From Candidatus Njordarchaeota archaeon (lineage in GTDB: Archaea > Thermoproteota > JANJXX01 > Panguiarchaeales > Panguiarchaeaceae): a DNA stretch of 18,613 nt. Positions within the stretch are counted from its first letter, which is position 1, and the number at the start of each line of letters is the position of its first letter. The notes under the pieces are model-generated. The model was given only the letters and a program-made list of their open reading frames with translations, did not search any database and had not been told where the DNA came from. The position numbers and the translations under genes are program-made. Shown here piece by piece: positions 7,522-14,978 of this stretch. Location of the stretch: contig JAGSHR010000200.1 of assembly GCA_029855985.1 (NCBI GenBank), positions 1 through 18,613 of the forward strand, given 5' to 3'.

Positions 7522-7530
7522 TATATTAAA
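7522..7530 (+). promoter_or_regulatory. Candidate TATA box for the ThiR-TatD-glycerate kinase unit
   Basis: TATATTAAA lies about 60 nt before ATG 7586. A 26-nt spacing gives transcription start near 7552 and a leader of about 34 nt with GGTG (7574-7577). If the first gene regulates itself, its operator should lie between here and 7585; I saw no convincing palindrome. Confidence 0.35.
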
Positions 7531-7585
7531 TAGCCAGATTTTATCCTCAGTGTTACCTTTAGGCTTTTCTCTCGGTGTTAGAATA

Positions 7586-8497
7586 ATGAGGCCCCCTTGC
7601 GAGTATGTCGTTAAAACTTATTTACCGCAGGTGAGAGCAAGAATTATCCGTAATTTAATTGAGGAATATAATTGGAAACCAGTTGATGTGGCTAAAAAAC
7701 TCATGATTTCGCTACCATCCGTTTCTAAGTATAAGAAAATATTGAAGGAGATAACGGGTATTTCAGAAGAGTTTGCGGAGAGAGTTGCTAGAGAAGCCAC
7801 TGATATGATTGTTAGGGGGGAAGATACCCCAGAAGCCTTTATAGAACTTCTTTGCAGAAACTGTATGATCCACAGGATAGATGGAGAGATATGCAAGATA
7901 CACAGAATGAATGTTCCAGAATTGTTAAATTGTCAAGCTTGTACAAATATATTTCAACAAGTTGTCGGCGTGACAGATGAAAGACAAGAGGTAATATCTA
8001 ATTTGATGCAAGCGTATAGTATGCTTAGGAGCATTCAAAATTTTGATTTATTGATACCAGAAGTTCGGACAAACATTGTTATGGCAATCAATAACCCAAA
8101 GAATATTGGTGATGTAGCGGGTTTTCCAGGGCGTCTAACAACTGTTAAGGGAAAAATATTAGCGGTAACACGCCCAGAGTTTAATGCATCACAGCACTTA
8201 GCAGAGATACTTATTAGGGTTAACAAAAAGAAACCCGAGATTAGGGGCCTAATATGTATCAAATTTAATGATGAAATCCTGAAAGCGATAGAAAAAACAA
8301 AGCTAATATACACTATATTTGAAAGGGAAAAAACTAATCTGAAATCGCTTGAGGAATTCATAGAGCATCTTGGCGAAATTCCCGATATTTTAATTGATAA
8401 GGGGGGGCACGGCATAGAACCAGTTACTTATGTTTTTGGTAGAAATGCCACTGATGCCGCGGAGAAAGTTATAAAAATATATGAATCACTAACATGA
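7586..8497 (+). CDS. thiR: ThiR-like transcriptional regulator: HTH plus ThiN ligand domain
   Basis: A 303-residue protein. Residues about 15-52 form a helix-turn-helix (KPVDVAKKL, then SLPSVSKYKKIL). A cysteine-rich linker follows (C90, C93, C103, C116, C119: CxxC...C...CxxC), then a ThiN domain from about residue 150 to the end. The ThiN part is recognised by NIGDVAGFPGRLTTVKGK, the conserved His in FNASQHLAEIL, and IPDILIDKGGHGIEP. ThiN alone or fused to ThiD is an archaeal thiamine-phosphate synthase; fused to an HTH it is the ThiR regulator, which senses thiamine compounds and represses thiamine genes. The cysteines suggest a zinc or Fe-S site, which is inference. ATG 7586 is preferred over GTG 7550 for its GGTG 8 nt upstream and the usual MRPPCE-type N-terminus. 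A TatD-family gene follows after 16 bp. No thiamine pathway gene is in the window. Confidence 0.85.
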   Translation: MRPPCEYVVKTYLPQVRARIIRNLIEEYNWKPVDVAKKLMISLPSVSKYKKILKEITGISEEFAERVAREATDMIVRGEDTPEAFIELLCRNCMIHRIDGEICKIHRMNVPELLNCQACTNIFQQVVGVTDERQEVISNLMQAYSMLRSIQNFDLLIPEVRTNIVMAINNPKNIGDVAGFPGRLTTVKGKILAVTRPEFNASQHLAEILIRVNKKKPEIRGLICIKFNDEILKAIEKTKLIYTIFEREKTNLKSLEEFIEHLGEIPDILIDKGGHGIEPVTYVFGRNATDAAEKVIKIYESLT

Positions 8498-8513
8498 CTT
8501 CTAGGTGATGAAT

Positions 8514-9242
8514 ATGCAGATTGTGGACGCCCACTCGCACTTACATGGTTTTAGTGATGATGAAATTAGAAGCATTATCACTGAATTAGACATTTATATA
8601 GTAGCTGTGGCTGAAAATTTATCCTCTTCTCTCAGAACGTTAGGGTTGAGGAAAATCAGTGATAGAATATATCCCTGTATCGGTTTACATCCATGGGAGG
8701 CTAAAGGTGAAGATGTATTGAATGAAGTAGAGGAAATCTTAAAGTATGCCAATAACGCATATTGTTTTGGCGAGATTGGTCTTGATAAAAGATTTAACAC
8801 CGAAAACTTTAACGTTCAAAAAGAAGTATTTTACAGGTTTGTTGAGGCGTCTCTCAAAACCAAGAAACCCTTGAATATACATGCGTTAGATGCTTGGAAG
8901 GAAACACTCGATATAGTATCATCAATGGGAGTGAAAAAAGCTATCTTCCACTGGTATTCGGGACCCACAACGCTATTACCCAAAATAGAAGATAATGGAT
9001 ACTTTATCACTATTAACCCCAGTGTGACATTCCAGAAAAAACACGGTGCAGTTCTCAAAGCCGCGCCACTCTCGATAATAATAACAGAAAGTGACGGTCC
9101 ATACAATTACAAAGGCAGAATCCTCAATCCAAGAATGATACCCAAAACCCTCGAATACATCTCAGAAACAAAAAACATCGAGATAAACAAACTCGAAGAG
9201 ATCATCATGAATAACTTTAAACAGTACCTATCACTACCATGA
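8514..9242 (+). CDS. TatD-family metal-dependent hydrolase/nuclease
   Basis: A 242-residue TIM-barrel hydrolase with the TatD ligand set in order: H7 and H9 in DAHSHLHG, E87 in GEIGLD, H123 in NIHALDAW, H146 in FHWYSG and D194 in ESDGP. GLHPWEA near residue 57 and the C-terminal NFKQYL helix are also typical. TatD proteins are mostly metal-dependent DNases (3'-5' exonuclease activity in bacteria); archaeal members are little studied, so only the fold and metal site are firm. Start: ATG 8514 has AGGTGA (8503-8508) 5 nt upstream. In-frame GTG 8505 and ATG 8508 overlap that site and are less likely. It sits between the ThiR-like gene and glycerate kinase with gaps of 16 and 12 bp, so probably one transcript. 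Confidence 0.9.
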   Translation: MQIVDAHSHLHGFSDDEIRSIITELDIYIVAVAENLSSSLRTLGLRKISDRIYPCIGLHPWEAKGEDVLNEVEEILKYANNAYCFGEIGLDKRFNTENFNVQKEVFYRFVEASLKTKKPLNIHALDAWKETLDIVSSMGVKKAIFHWYSGPTTLLPKIEDNGYFITINPSVTFQKKHGAVLKAAPLSIIITESDGPYNYKGRILNPRMIPKTLEYISETKNIEINKLEEIIMNNFKQYLSLP

Positions 9243-9254
9243 GGACTGCTCGAA

Positions 9255-10653
9255 ATGTCAATCATCAAAAACAAAAAACAATTATTAATAAACCCGAGAA
9301 ATGAACTAAATAGAAAGGCACGAAGCATACTCTTAGATAGCCTAGAAGAAACCTTCGAAGGAATTGATCCTGAAAAACTCATTCAAGAAAAAGTGAAAGT
9401 CAAAAATGAAAGATTAATCGTGGAGGGTATTTACCGAAAAATAGTACTCGATCTATCAAAGTTTAGTAAGATATTTCTACTTGGTGCAGGTAAAGCTTCC
9501 CGTCAAAATGGCTATCGGTTTAGAGAATATACTTGGCGACAAGGTAACGGGTGGCGCAATTATAAAACCCGATAATCTAGAAGTTAAAGCCAAACCTGTG
9601 AAGGTTAATGTTCTAGATGGAACTCACCCAATCCCATCCCATAAAACTCTTACTTCCAGCCAGCATTTGCTCTCATACAAAGAAAAATGCGATGAGCAAA
9701 CTTTAATCATTTTCTTGTTATCTGGTGGGGCTTCTTCTCTGTTAGAAATACCAATTGAAAACTTGAGCCTTGAGGAATATAATCAGTTCATCAAAGTAGC
9801 AATGAAAACAGGGATGGACATTAGAGAATTAAACATAGTTAGAAAGCATCTCTCCAAGGTAAAAGGGGGAAAATTGGTAAGGGTTTTCAACCCGGCGACA
9901 ATTCTAACTATCGCCATGTCTGATGTAAAGGAAGACAAGATTGACACCATTGGTTCTGGACCAACTGTCCCTGATGACTCTACTTACCACGACGCAGTAG
10001 AAATTTTAAAGAAATACGGAATTTGGGAAAGTGCACCAGTGAAGATAAAACAGATCCTAACCATGGGGCTGCAAGGACAACTCCCCGAAACAATTAAAGC
10101 GGATGAAATTGATCAAAACAAAGTGAAGTGGGCTATTATCGCCAATAATTTCACTGCTACAAGGTTGCTCAAGGAAGCCTTTGAAAAGAGAGATATAAAC
10201 GCTTATATTTTATCTGCAAACCTTGAGGGCGAAGCTAGAATTGTTGGAGAATTTATTTCTAGAATCGCAAGAGATCAGCATTTGTTCATTCCAATTAGCA
10301 AAAAACCTCTAGCGTTGATATTCGGAGGGGAAACAACGGTGACCGTCAAAGGGAATGGTTTTGGTGGTAGAAACCAAGAGGTTGTTTTAAGCTCCTTAGA
10401 GAACATTTCGGGACTCCACGGTGTCGCAATATTAAGTGTTGGAACGGATGGAGTGGATGGGAACAGTGAGGCTGCAGGTGCGATAGCGGATGGAGAAAGC
10501 TATGAGAGAAGCGTGGAACTCGGGTTGCAACCTAAAAAATATCTAGAGAGAAATGATTCCTATACCTTTTTCAAGCTGTTAAATGATGCCATCATTACGG
10601 GATTTACAGGTACAAACCTTAACGACATAATGGTAGTTCTTGTTTTAGGTTAA
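9255..10653 (+). pseudogene. gck: Glycerate 2-kinase (GckA/MOFRL family) split by a one-base frameshift
   Basis: Two reading frames together encode one glycerate kinase. Frame one (9255-9500) gives 82 residues ending GAGKAS (77-82). Its ATG has GAGG 10 nt upstream. Frame two resumes with VKMAIGLENILG from 9502. Dropping one C from the CCC at 9499-9501 joins GAGKAS to VKMAIG and gives 465 residues with all family motifs: the ATP-site Lys K80, LSGGASSLL, NIVRKHLSKVKGG, SDVKEDKIDTIGSGPTVPD, the active-site Arg in GGRNQE (about 372), and GTDGVDGNSEAAGAI. The kinase converts D-glycerate to 2-phosphoglycerate using ATP. As written, translation of frame one stops at 9575 after a short garbled tail. 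Every motif on both sides is intact, so the insertion is recent or a base-calling error in a C-run. The 3' end overlaps the convergent M20 gene by 9 bp. Confidence 0.88.
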
Positions 10654-10664
10654 AAGCTTCCTAA
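10645..10664. repeat. Short dyad at the convergent glycerate kinase/M20 ends
   Basis: TTAGG (10645-10649) and CCTAA (10660-10664) form a 5-bp inverted repeat around a 10-nt loop. It takes in the stop codons of both convergent genes. It is short and could be chance; it is listed because another convergent junction in the window (13902-13930) also carries dyads. Confidence 0.3.
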
Positions 10665-11823
10665 CGGCCCCCCTATACACATTAACTAGTTTTTTCAAGG
10701 TATCAATTGAAGCCCATTCATTAGCATGGTGAAGTGTTTTATCATCCACCCCAACCTCTGCAACTTGTACACCCATATCAGCGAAGAACTTTGCGTCTGA
10801 CGATCCCCCATAGGCGTCCATTCTTGGTTTTCTACCCGTCACGTTTTCAATAACCTTAACGAGAGCTCTCACTAACTCGGAGTTGATATCTGTTTTAAAT
10901 GGCTTAGCTAAAATATCCACTTTCTCTATCTCATATTTTTCTTTTAAGTCTACTAACTTGCTCTCTAGCGCACTCATTATGTCTTCTAGGGATACATATG
11001 GTGTATTTCTTACATCAATTAATATTTCGCCCTCGCCAGGTATAATGTTGGGAGCTACCCCAGAATTTACCATTGTTGGGTTTATACTTGTTGGCGGAAA
11101 TGCTGGATCTCTCTCTTCTTTTATTCTTATTGTGCTGATCTTTTGAATTATCTTGCAGAGGTTAAATATAGCGTTTTCACATTCATTTGATCTTGCTGAG
11201 TGACACTGAGAACCCTTGACTCTTAGTTTTATTCTGATTATTCCTCTTCTTCCGATTCTAATGTTTAGACTTGTTGGTTCACCGACAATGGCATAATTAA
11301 ATTTTATGCCCCTTGATGATAATCGTTCTATAACGTATCCTGTCCCGTTGAAGCCTCCTATTTCTTCGTCACCAACTGCCAGTAAGTATAGTGTTCCGTT
11401 GAGATCCTCTTCTCTATTGGTAGCAAAATCGATCACTGCTTTTATCATTGCTGCAAGGCCTCCCTTCATATCGCATGCTCCTCGCCCATAGATTCTTCCG
11501 TTGTAGATTCTTGGCTTGAAGGGTTCCGTGATAGTCCATCCTTCTCCCGGGGGGACAACATCCCAGTGTCCATTGAAAGCAAAAGTTTTTTTCTCGTTGC
11601 TAAATTTTATTTTCGCGACTACGTTGTTCACTCGTCCTTTTTTTAGTATTTCAACGTTTACACCGTAACTTTCTAGGAAATCTTTTAACCAAAACGGGAA
11701 ACGCTCATAGTCTTCAAGCCATTCTTGTGGCGCGGTTTCTACTTCATCTTCCTTTAGTGCAACTGTTTTAAATTCTATTAACTTCATTAGAATGTCAACG
11801 ACGCTGTACTCCTCTTCTCCCAA
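10645..11823 (-). CDS. M20-family metallopeptidase/deacylase (ArgE/DapE/ACY1 type)
   Basis: A 392-residue zinc hydrolase. The ligands are readable: H86 and the following D88 in NGHWDVVPPG, bridging D118 in GRGACDMKGG, catalytic E153 and ligand E154 in GDEEIGG, E182 in GEPT, and H365 in the HxxNE motif (HHANEW). The middle part (about 190-300) is the usual dimerisation insert with the CHSARS segment. The group removes N-acyl groups from amino acids such as acetylornithine or succinyl-diaminopimelate, or cleaves small peptides; the substrate cannot be told from sequence. An acidic, aromatic-rich stretch at about 25-48 precedes the second strand. The TTG start at 11823 has GGGGGA 6 nt upstream and a TATA-like box at 11867-11875. 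An ATG at 11837 is out of frame. It is divergent from nikR. Confidence 0.9.
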   Translation of the reverse strand: MGEEEYSVVDILMKLIEFKTVALKEDEVETAPQEWLEDYERFPFWLKDFLESYGVNVEILKKGRVNNVVAKIKFSNEKKTFAFNGHWDVVPPGEGWTITEPFKPRIYNGRIYGRGACDMKGGLAAMIKAVIDFATNREEDLNGTLYLLAVGDEEIGGFNGTGYVIERLSSRGIKFNYAIVGEPTSLNIRIGRRGIIRIKLRVKGSQCHSARSNECENAIFNLCKIIQKISTIRIKEERDPAFPPTSINPTMVNSGVAPNIIPGEGEILIDVRNTPYVSLEDIMSALESKLVDLKEKYEIEKVDILAKPFKTDINSELVRALVKVIENVTGRKPRMDAYGGSSDAKFFADMGVQVAEVGVDDKTLHHANEWASIDTLKKLVNVYRGAVRKLLT

Positions 11824-11866
11824 GAAAATTCCCCCATTGCTATTGTTTATTCTGACACTTTAGGGG

Positions 11867-11875
11867 TTATATATT
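11867..11875 (-). promoter_or_regulatory. Candidate TATA box for the M20 hydrolase gene
   Basis: On the minus strand this reads AATATATAA. A 26-nt spacing puts transcription start near 11845, giving a leader of about 22 nt that includes GGGGGA before the TTG at 11823. It agrees well with the archaeal promoter layout and so supports that start codon. Confidence 0.45.
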
Positions 11876-11977
11876 CACAAATAAATTAATTCGTTTTGTT
11901 TAAGTTTATTCTTTTGCAACGTTAGTAGGTACAGTTTTTTATGACGATATTATGTTTTTCATTATAGGTGAGGCAAT

Positions 11978-12388
11978 ATGGCGATTATCACTGTTTCCCT
12001 ACCAGACATGCTCATAAAGAAGATTGATGAGTACAAGGAGTCCTCTGGGTTCATGAGTCGATCTGAAGTTATAAGGGATGCGCTAAAGACTTACTTTACA
12101 CAAGAAGAATTAAAACGCAATGGACATGTTCTAGCCACAATTTTAGTTCTTTCTGATGCCTCCCATAAGGGCACAAGTGAACTGATGCTAAAAATTCTCC
12201 ACGAGAATAGAAAGCTCATCATTAACTTTAACCACATGCATGTTGAGGGGTTTTGTGTTGACTCTCTAACGTGTCTTGGGGAGTCCTCTAAAATCTCGGA
12301 GATCATTAGGGAGATCAGGAGACTCAAGGGGATAATTGCAGTAAGAGAGACTATGGTACCCATGGAGGGTAGAGCTCTAAAACAATAG
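11978..12388 (+). CDS. nikR: NikR-like nickel-responsive regulator (ribbon-helix-helix)
   Basis: A 136-residue protein. Residues 1-42 are a ribbon-helix-helix DNA-binding domain (strand AIITVSLP, then SRSEVIRDALKTYF). The remainder is an ACT-like metal-sensing domain. H75, H86, H88 and C93 line up with E. coli NikR nickel ligands H76, H87, H89 and C95: the 11-residue gap from H75 to H86 and the H-x-H are exact, but the Cys is one residue closer than in E. coli. A second Cys (C99) lies nearby. NikR represses nickel uptake genes when nickel is bound. No transporter or hydrogenase gene is in the window, so its targets here are unknown. AGGTGAGG (11966-11973) lies 4 nt before the ATG. The HD phosphohydrolase gene follows after 21 bp, probably in the same transcript. 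Confidence 0.88.
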   Translation: MAIITVSLPDMLIKKIDEYKESSGFMSRSEVIRDALKTYFTQEELKRNGHVLATILVLSDASHKGTSELMLKILHENRKLIINFNHMHVEGFCVDSLTCLGESSKISEIIREIRRLKGIIAVRETMVPMEGRALKQ

Positions 12389-12409
12389 TTATGGGTTTCG
12401 AAATTGGCA

Positions 12410-13912
12410 ATGGATCTACGATTTTTTGGCGGGATCAGGGACTCTATTCACGGTTTAATCTTGTTCACTAAACTTGAAAGTGATATTATCAATACAATGC
12501 ACATGGATCGCTTGAGATACATAAAAAACTCAGCTTTTGCTTACAGGATCTACCCATCTCACACAACAACACGTTTTACGCACAGCTTAGGAGTAATGTT
12601 TCTGGCATACCAGATGGGAAGAATAACGCTTCAGAGATACATTCGTCTGACAAAGAAAAAGGAAGCATGGGAAGATGAAATATCAACCGAATACAAACCG
12701 AGTGAGGTCCTTGAAATACTCCGATTAACAGGCTTGTTACACGATATAGGACATGGTCCGTTTTCCCATAGCATAGAACCGATAATGCACGAAACCTTAC
12801 AGAAAACTGAAAAAAGCGCCCTTCAAGAGATGGAAAAACTTGGAATAGACGCTGTCCACGAGTACTATTCATACAAGATTATTACGGGAAAAACTGAAAT
12901 TAGAGAACTAATAGAATCAAACGGGATTAACCCACTGGATGTGGGAGTGCTTCTAACTAAAATTAATTCCAGTGAACACAAGGGTTACCTGAATGCCAAG
13001 GGAATCCAACTATTGAAGCCTATTATTTCAAGCCAGATCGATGCGGATAGGTTAGATAATTTGTTAAGAGATAGTAACGGGGTTGGTGTCCCCTATGGGT
13101 TAATTGACATCGATAATATAATCAATAACATCTATATTAATAGGGATGAACACGGTTTGAACATTGTTTACCACATTAGGGCTCTTGACTCTATAGAGCA
13201 CATGCTTGACTCCAGGTACAAAATGTACCGGTGGATTTACCTGCATAGAATCAATGTCTTATATGACGCTATCCTTTTAAAAGTCGTAAAGAAGTTGATT
13301 GAAGAATCCATACTTGAAGCCAAAATCTTCCTCTGGAACAATCTGTCAAGAGATTGGGGAGACTACACTGATGACTCCACAATACTCAAGGCAATAGCTA
13401 TGGCTTACAAAAAAGGGAAAACGAAATGTTGGCTCGCTTCAAGCTTTTTCAAGCAAGATAACCTCCCCATACCCATTTGGAGAAACTTTGAGGACCTTTT
13501 AAGCCTCTTGGACTTAGGGGTAAATGATGGAGCAAAGTTAATCGATAAAATAACAGACAACTTCAAGGAAAATATAGAAGAATTCTCAAACATATTAGAA
13601 GAGAAGATAAACGATGAGCTTAACGAGGACATTAAAATACTAATTGGTTTAAAGGAAGCTCCACCTGCTTACAAGTGGAGGGAAGAAGGAATAAAACTCA
13701 GAATAGATAAGAACAAGGTAGCTGACATATTCGAAGTTTCTTTTTATGTCAAAAGACTATACGATATGGGGAAAGTATATAGACCATTTTACGTTTATTT
13801 CTTTAAGGAAGGAAAGGATCGATCCGCTTACTCCAAGCTTTACAGTAAAGTTAGACAATTAGTAAAAAAATCCCTAACGGACCTATTCAAAAATGAGGAA
13901 AAAGACTATTAG
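12410..13912 (+). CDS. HD-domain phosphohydrolase (SAMHD1/dGTPase-like superfamily)
   Basis: A 500-residue protein with the HD metal site: H58 in RFTHSLGV, H111-D112 in LLHDIGHGPFSH, and D211 in SQIDADRLD. The opening FGGIRDSIHG resembles the IRDPVHG start of this group, and HSLGVMFLA and the downstream DRLDNLLRDS segment are likewise typical. Relatives hydrolyse deoxynucleoside triphosphates, as SAMHD1 and dGTPases do, but many archaeal members have no tested substrate. The C-terminal 200 residues are charged and mainly helical with no motif I recognise. Start: ATG 12410 is preferred; TTG 12404 would add two residues. No clear ribosome-binding site precedes it, so translation may be coupled to nikR, 21 bp upstream. 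Its stop lies 2 bp from the end of the convergent reductase gene. Confidence 0.87.
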   Translation: MDLRFFGGIRDSIHGLILFTKLESDIINTMHMDRLRYIKNSAFAYRIYPSHTTTRFTHSLGVMFLAYQMGRITLQRYIRLTKKKEAWEDEISTEYKPSEVLEILRLTGLLHDIGHGPFSHSIEPIMHETLQKTEKSALQEMEKLGIDAVHEYYSYKIITGKTEIRELIESNGINPLDVGVLLTKINSSEHKGYLNAKGIQLLKPIISSQIDADRLDNLLRDSNGVGVPYGLIDIDNIINNIYINRDEHGLNIVYHIRALDSIEHMLDSRYKMYRWIYLHRINVLYDAILLKVVKKLIEESILEAKIFLWNNLSRDWGDYTDDSTILKAIAMAYKKGKTKCWLASSFFKQDNLPIPIWRNFEDLLSLLDLGVNDGAKLIDKITDNFKENIEEFSNILEEKINDELNEDIKILIGLKEAPPAYKWREEGIKLRIDKNKVADIFEVSFYVKRLYDMGKVYRPFYVYFFKEGKDRSAYSKLYSKVRQLVKKSLTDLFKNEEKDY

Positions 13913-13930
13913 TCTTAAAACCCTGGTTTT
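13902..13930. repeat. Two adjacent dyads between convergent stop codons
   Basis: AAGACTA (13902-13908) pairs with TAGTCTT (13910-13916) about a single T. Directly next, AAAACC (13917-13922) pairs with GGTTTT (13925-13930) about CT. As RNA hairpins each would have a 5-bp stem with a 4-5 nt loop. They span the stop codons of the HD gene and the reductase gene, and T-runs follow within each opposing gene (for example T6 at 13945-13950). A bidirectional transcription end is plausible but not shown. Confidence 0.45.
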
Positions 13931-14919
13931 GACACTTCTATTACTTTTTTATTCACAAGGTTCGGTGGAATTTCTCCCTTATAGAAAGCAATTAGGTTTT
14001 CAGCTACGAGCATCGCCATTCTTTCCCTAGTCTCTCTCCCAGCACTTCCAATGTGTGGTGTTACAACGACGTTTTTTAGTTTTAAGAGTGGATTATTCTT
14101 GGGTGTTGGTTCTTCATAAAATACATCCAAGGCTGCTCCCGCTATCCAGCCCTCCCTTAACGCTTTAATTAAAACTTTTTCATCAATAACCTTACCGCGT
14201 GATGTGTTAATCAAGTAAGCTGTCGGTTTCATTATCTTAAGTTGTTTTTCCCCAATCATGTGGTATGTCTCTTTTGTTAATGGTACATGTAGTGAGACTA
14301 TATCACTTTCCTTGAGTAACTCATTTAATTCCATAAACTTGGTATTTAACTCTCTCTCCACGTGTGGTTTTCGGCTTCTACTATAGTATAAGATATCCAT
14401 CCCAAACGCTTTCGCTCTTTTTGCAACTTCATAGCCGATGGATCCCATCCCCACAATACCCAACTTTTTGCCTTTTAAATCTATACCTAACATTAATTCT
14501 GGGTGCCAAGCTGTTTTTGATTCTTCCCATTTTCCACTTCTAACGAATTCATCTGCCTCAACAATCCTCTTTGTGATTGCCAATATCAGCGCCATTGTTA
14601 GCTCAGCTACGGCCTCCGATAACACACCAGGAGTATTAGTTACATAGATACCTCTCCTAGTGCATTCCTCTATATCAATATTGTCGTACCCAACAGCGTA
14701 TTGAGCGATGATTCTTAATTTCTTAGCTTCATCTAATAGTTCCTTGTCTATCCTATCACTGAGAAGCGAAACCAATGCATCAACATCTCTAATTTTCTCG
14801 ATATAGACATCCCTCGGTGGAGGCGGGAACCCGTTCCATACATCAACTTGAAAGTATTGGGATAATATTTCAATTGCTTTACCTGGGAGGTTTCTAGCAA
14901 TGAATAGTTTTGGTTTCAC
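13915..14919 (-). CDS. gyaR: Glyoxylate/hydroxypyruvate reductase (D-2-hydroxyacid dehydrogenase)
   Basis: A 334-residue D-isomer-specific 2-hydroxyacid dehydrogenase very like Pyrococcus glyoxylate reductase. The dinucleotide loop is GMGSIG (157-162). The catalytic triad is R241 (NTSRG), E270 (EEP) and H289 (TPHIGS). [11 protein letters not shown] (72-82) is the substrate-side signature. The second Rossmann strand ends in YYSRSRK with no acidic residue, which permits NADP(H). It reduces glyoxylate to glycolate and hydroxypyruvate to D-glycerate, which the nearby glycerate kinase could use. Start: GTG 14919 is chosen because GGTGA (14930-14926) lies 6 nt upstream and the protein then begins MKPKLFI, as in Pyrococcus. 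ATG 14925 adds two residues and would suit a leaderless message from the TATA box at 14944-14952. Confidence 0.94.
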   Translation of the reverse strand: MKPKLFIARNLPGKAIEILSQYFQVDVWNGFPPPPRDVYIEKIRDVDALVSLLSDRIDKELLDEAKKLRIIAQYAVGYDNIDIEECTRRGIYVTNTPGVLSEAVAELTMALILAITKRIVEADEFVRSGKWEESKTAWHPELMLGIDLKGKKLGIVGMGSIGYEVAKRAKAFGMDILYYSRSRKPHVERELNTKFMELNELLKESDIVSLHVPLTKETYHMIGEKQLKIMKPTAYLINTSRGKVIDEKVLIKALREGWIAGAALDVFYEEPTPKNNPLLKLKNVVVTPHIGSAGRETRERMAMLVAENLIAFYKGEIPPNLVNKKVIEVSKPGF

Positions 14920-14943
14920 GTTCATTCACCGTGAAAATATCAA

Positions 14944-14952
14944 GGTTTAAAG
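14944..14952 (-). promoter_or_regulatory. Candidate TATA box for the glyoxylate reductase gene
   Basis: The minus strand reads CTTTAAACC in the 53-bp gap after the GT2 gene. Archaeal spacing predicts transcription start close to 14922, almost on ATG 14925, so the message may be leaderless. The reductase may therefore be transcribed apart from the GT2 gene upstream. Confidence 0.35.
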
Positions 14953-14978
14953 GGTGGTTAAGATTATTAAGGAAATCT

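Noticed and set aside
8505..8584. C/D box sRNA: GTGATGA at 8505-8511 and CTGA at 8581-8584
   Set aside because: The C-box match is just the ribosome-binding sequence of the TatD-family gene. No D' box lies in between, and the spacing is too long for an archaeal C/D RNA.
9496..9504. Programmed +1 frameshift in glycerate kinase, by analogy with the UCC slip codon of antizyme
   Set aside because: The next codon is an ordinary sense codon (CGT), not a stop, and I saw no pseudoknot or other stimulator. An indel or base error in the C-run is simpler.
11939..11964. NikR-style operator upstream of nikR (TTATGA ... TCATTA)
   Set aside because: The half-sites resemble GTATGA and TCATAC of E. coli, but only ATGA/TCAT pair, with 14 rather than 16 bases between. 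That is too weak in A/T-rich DNA to call a site.
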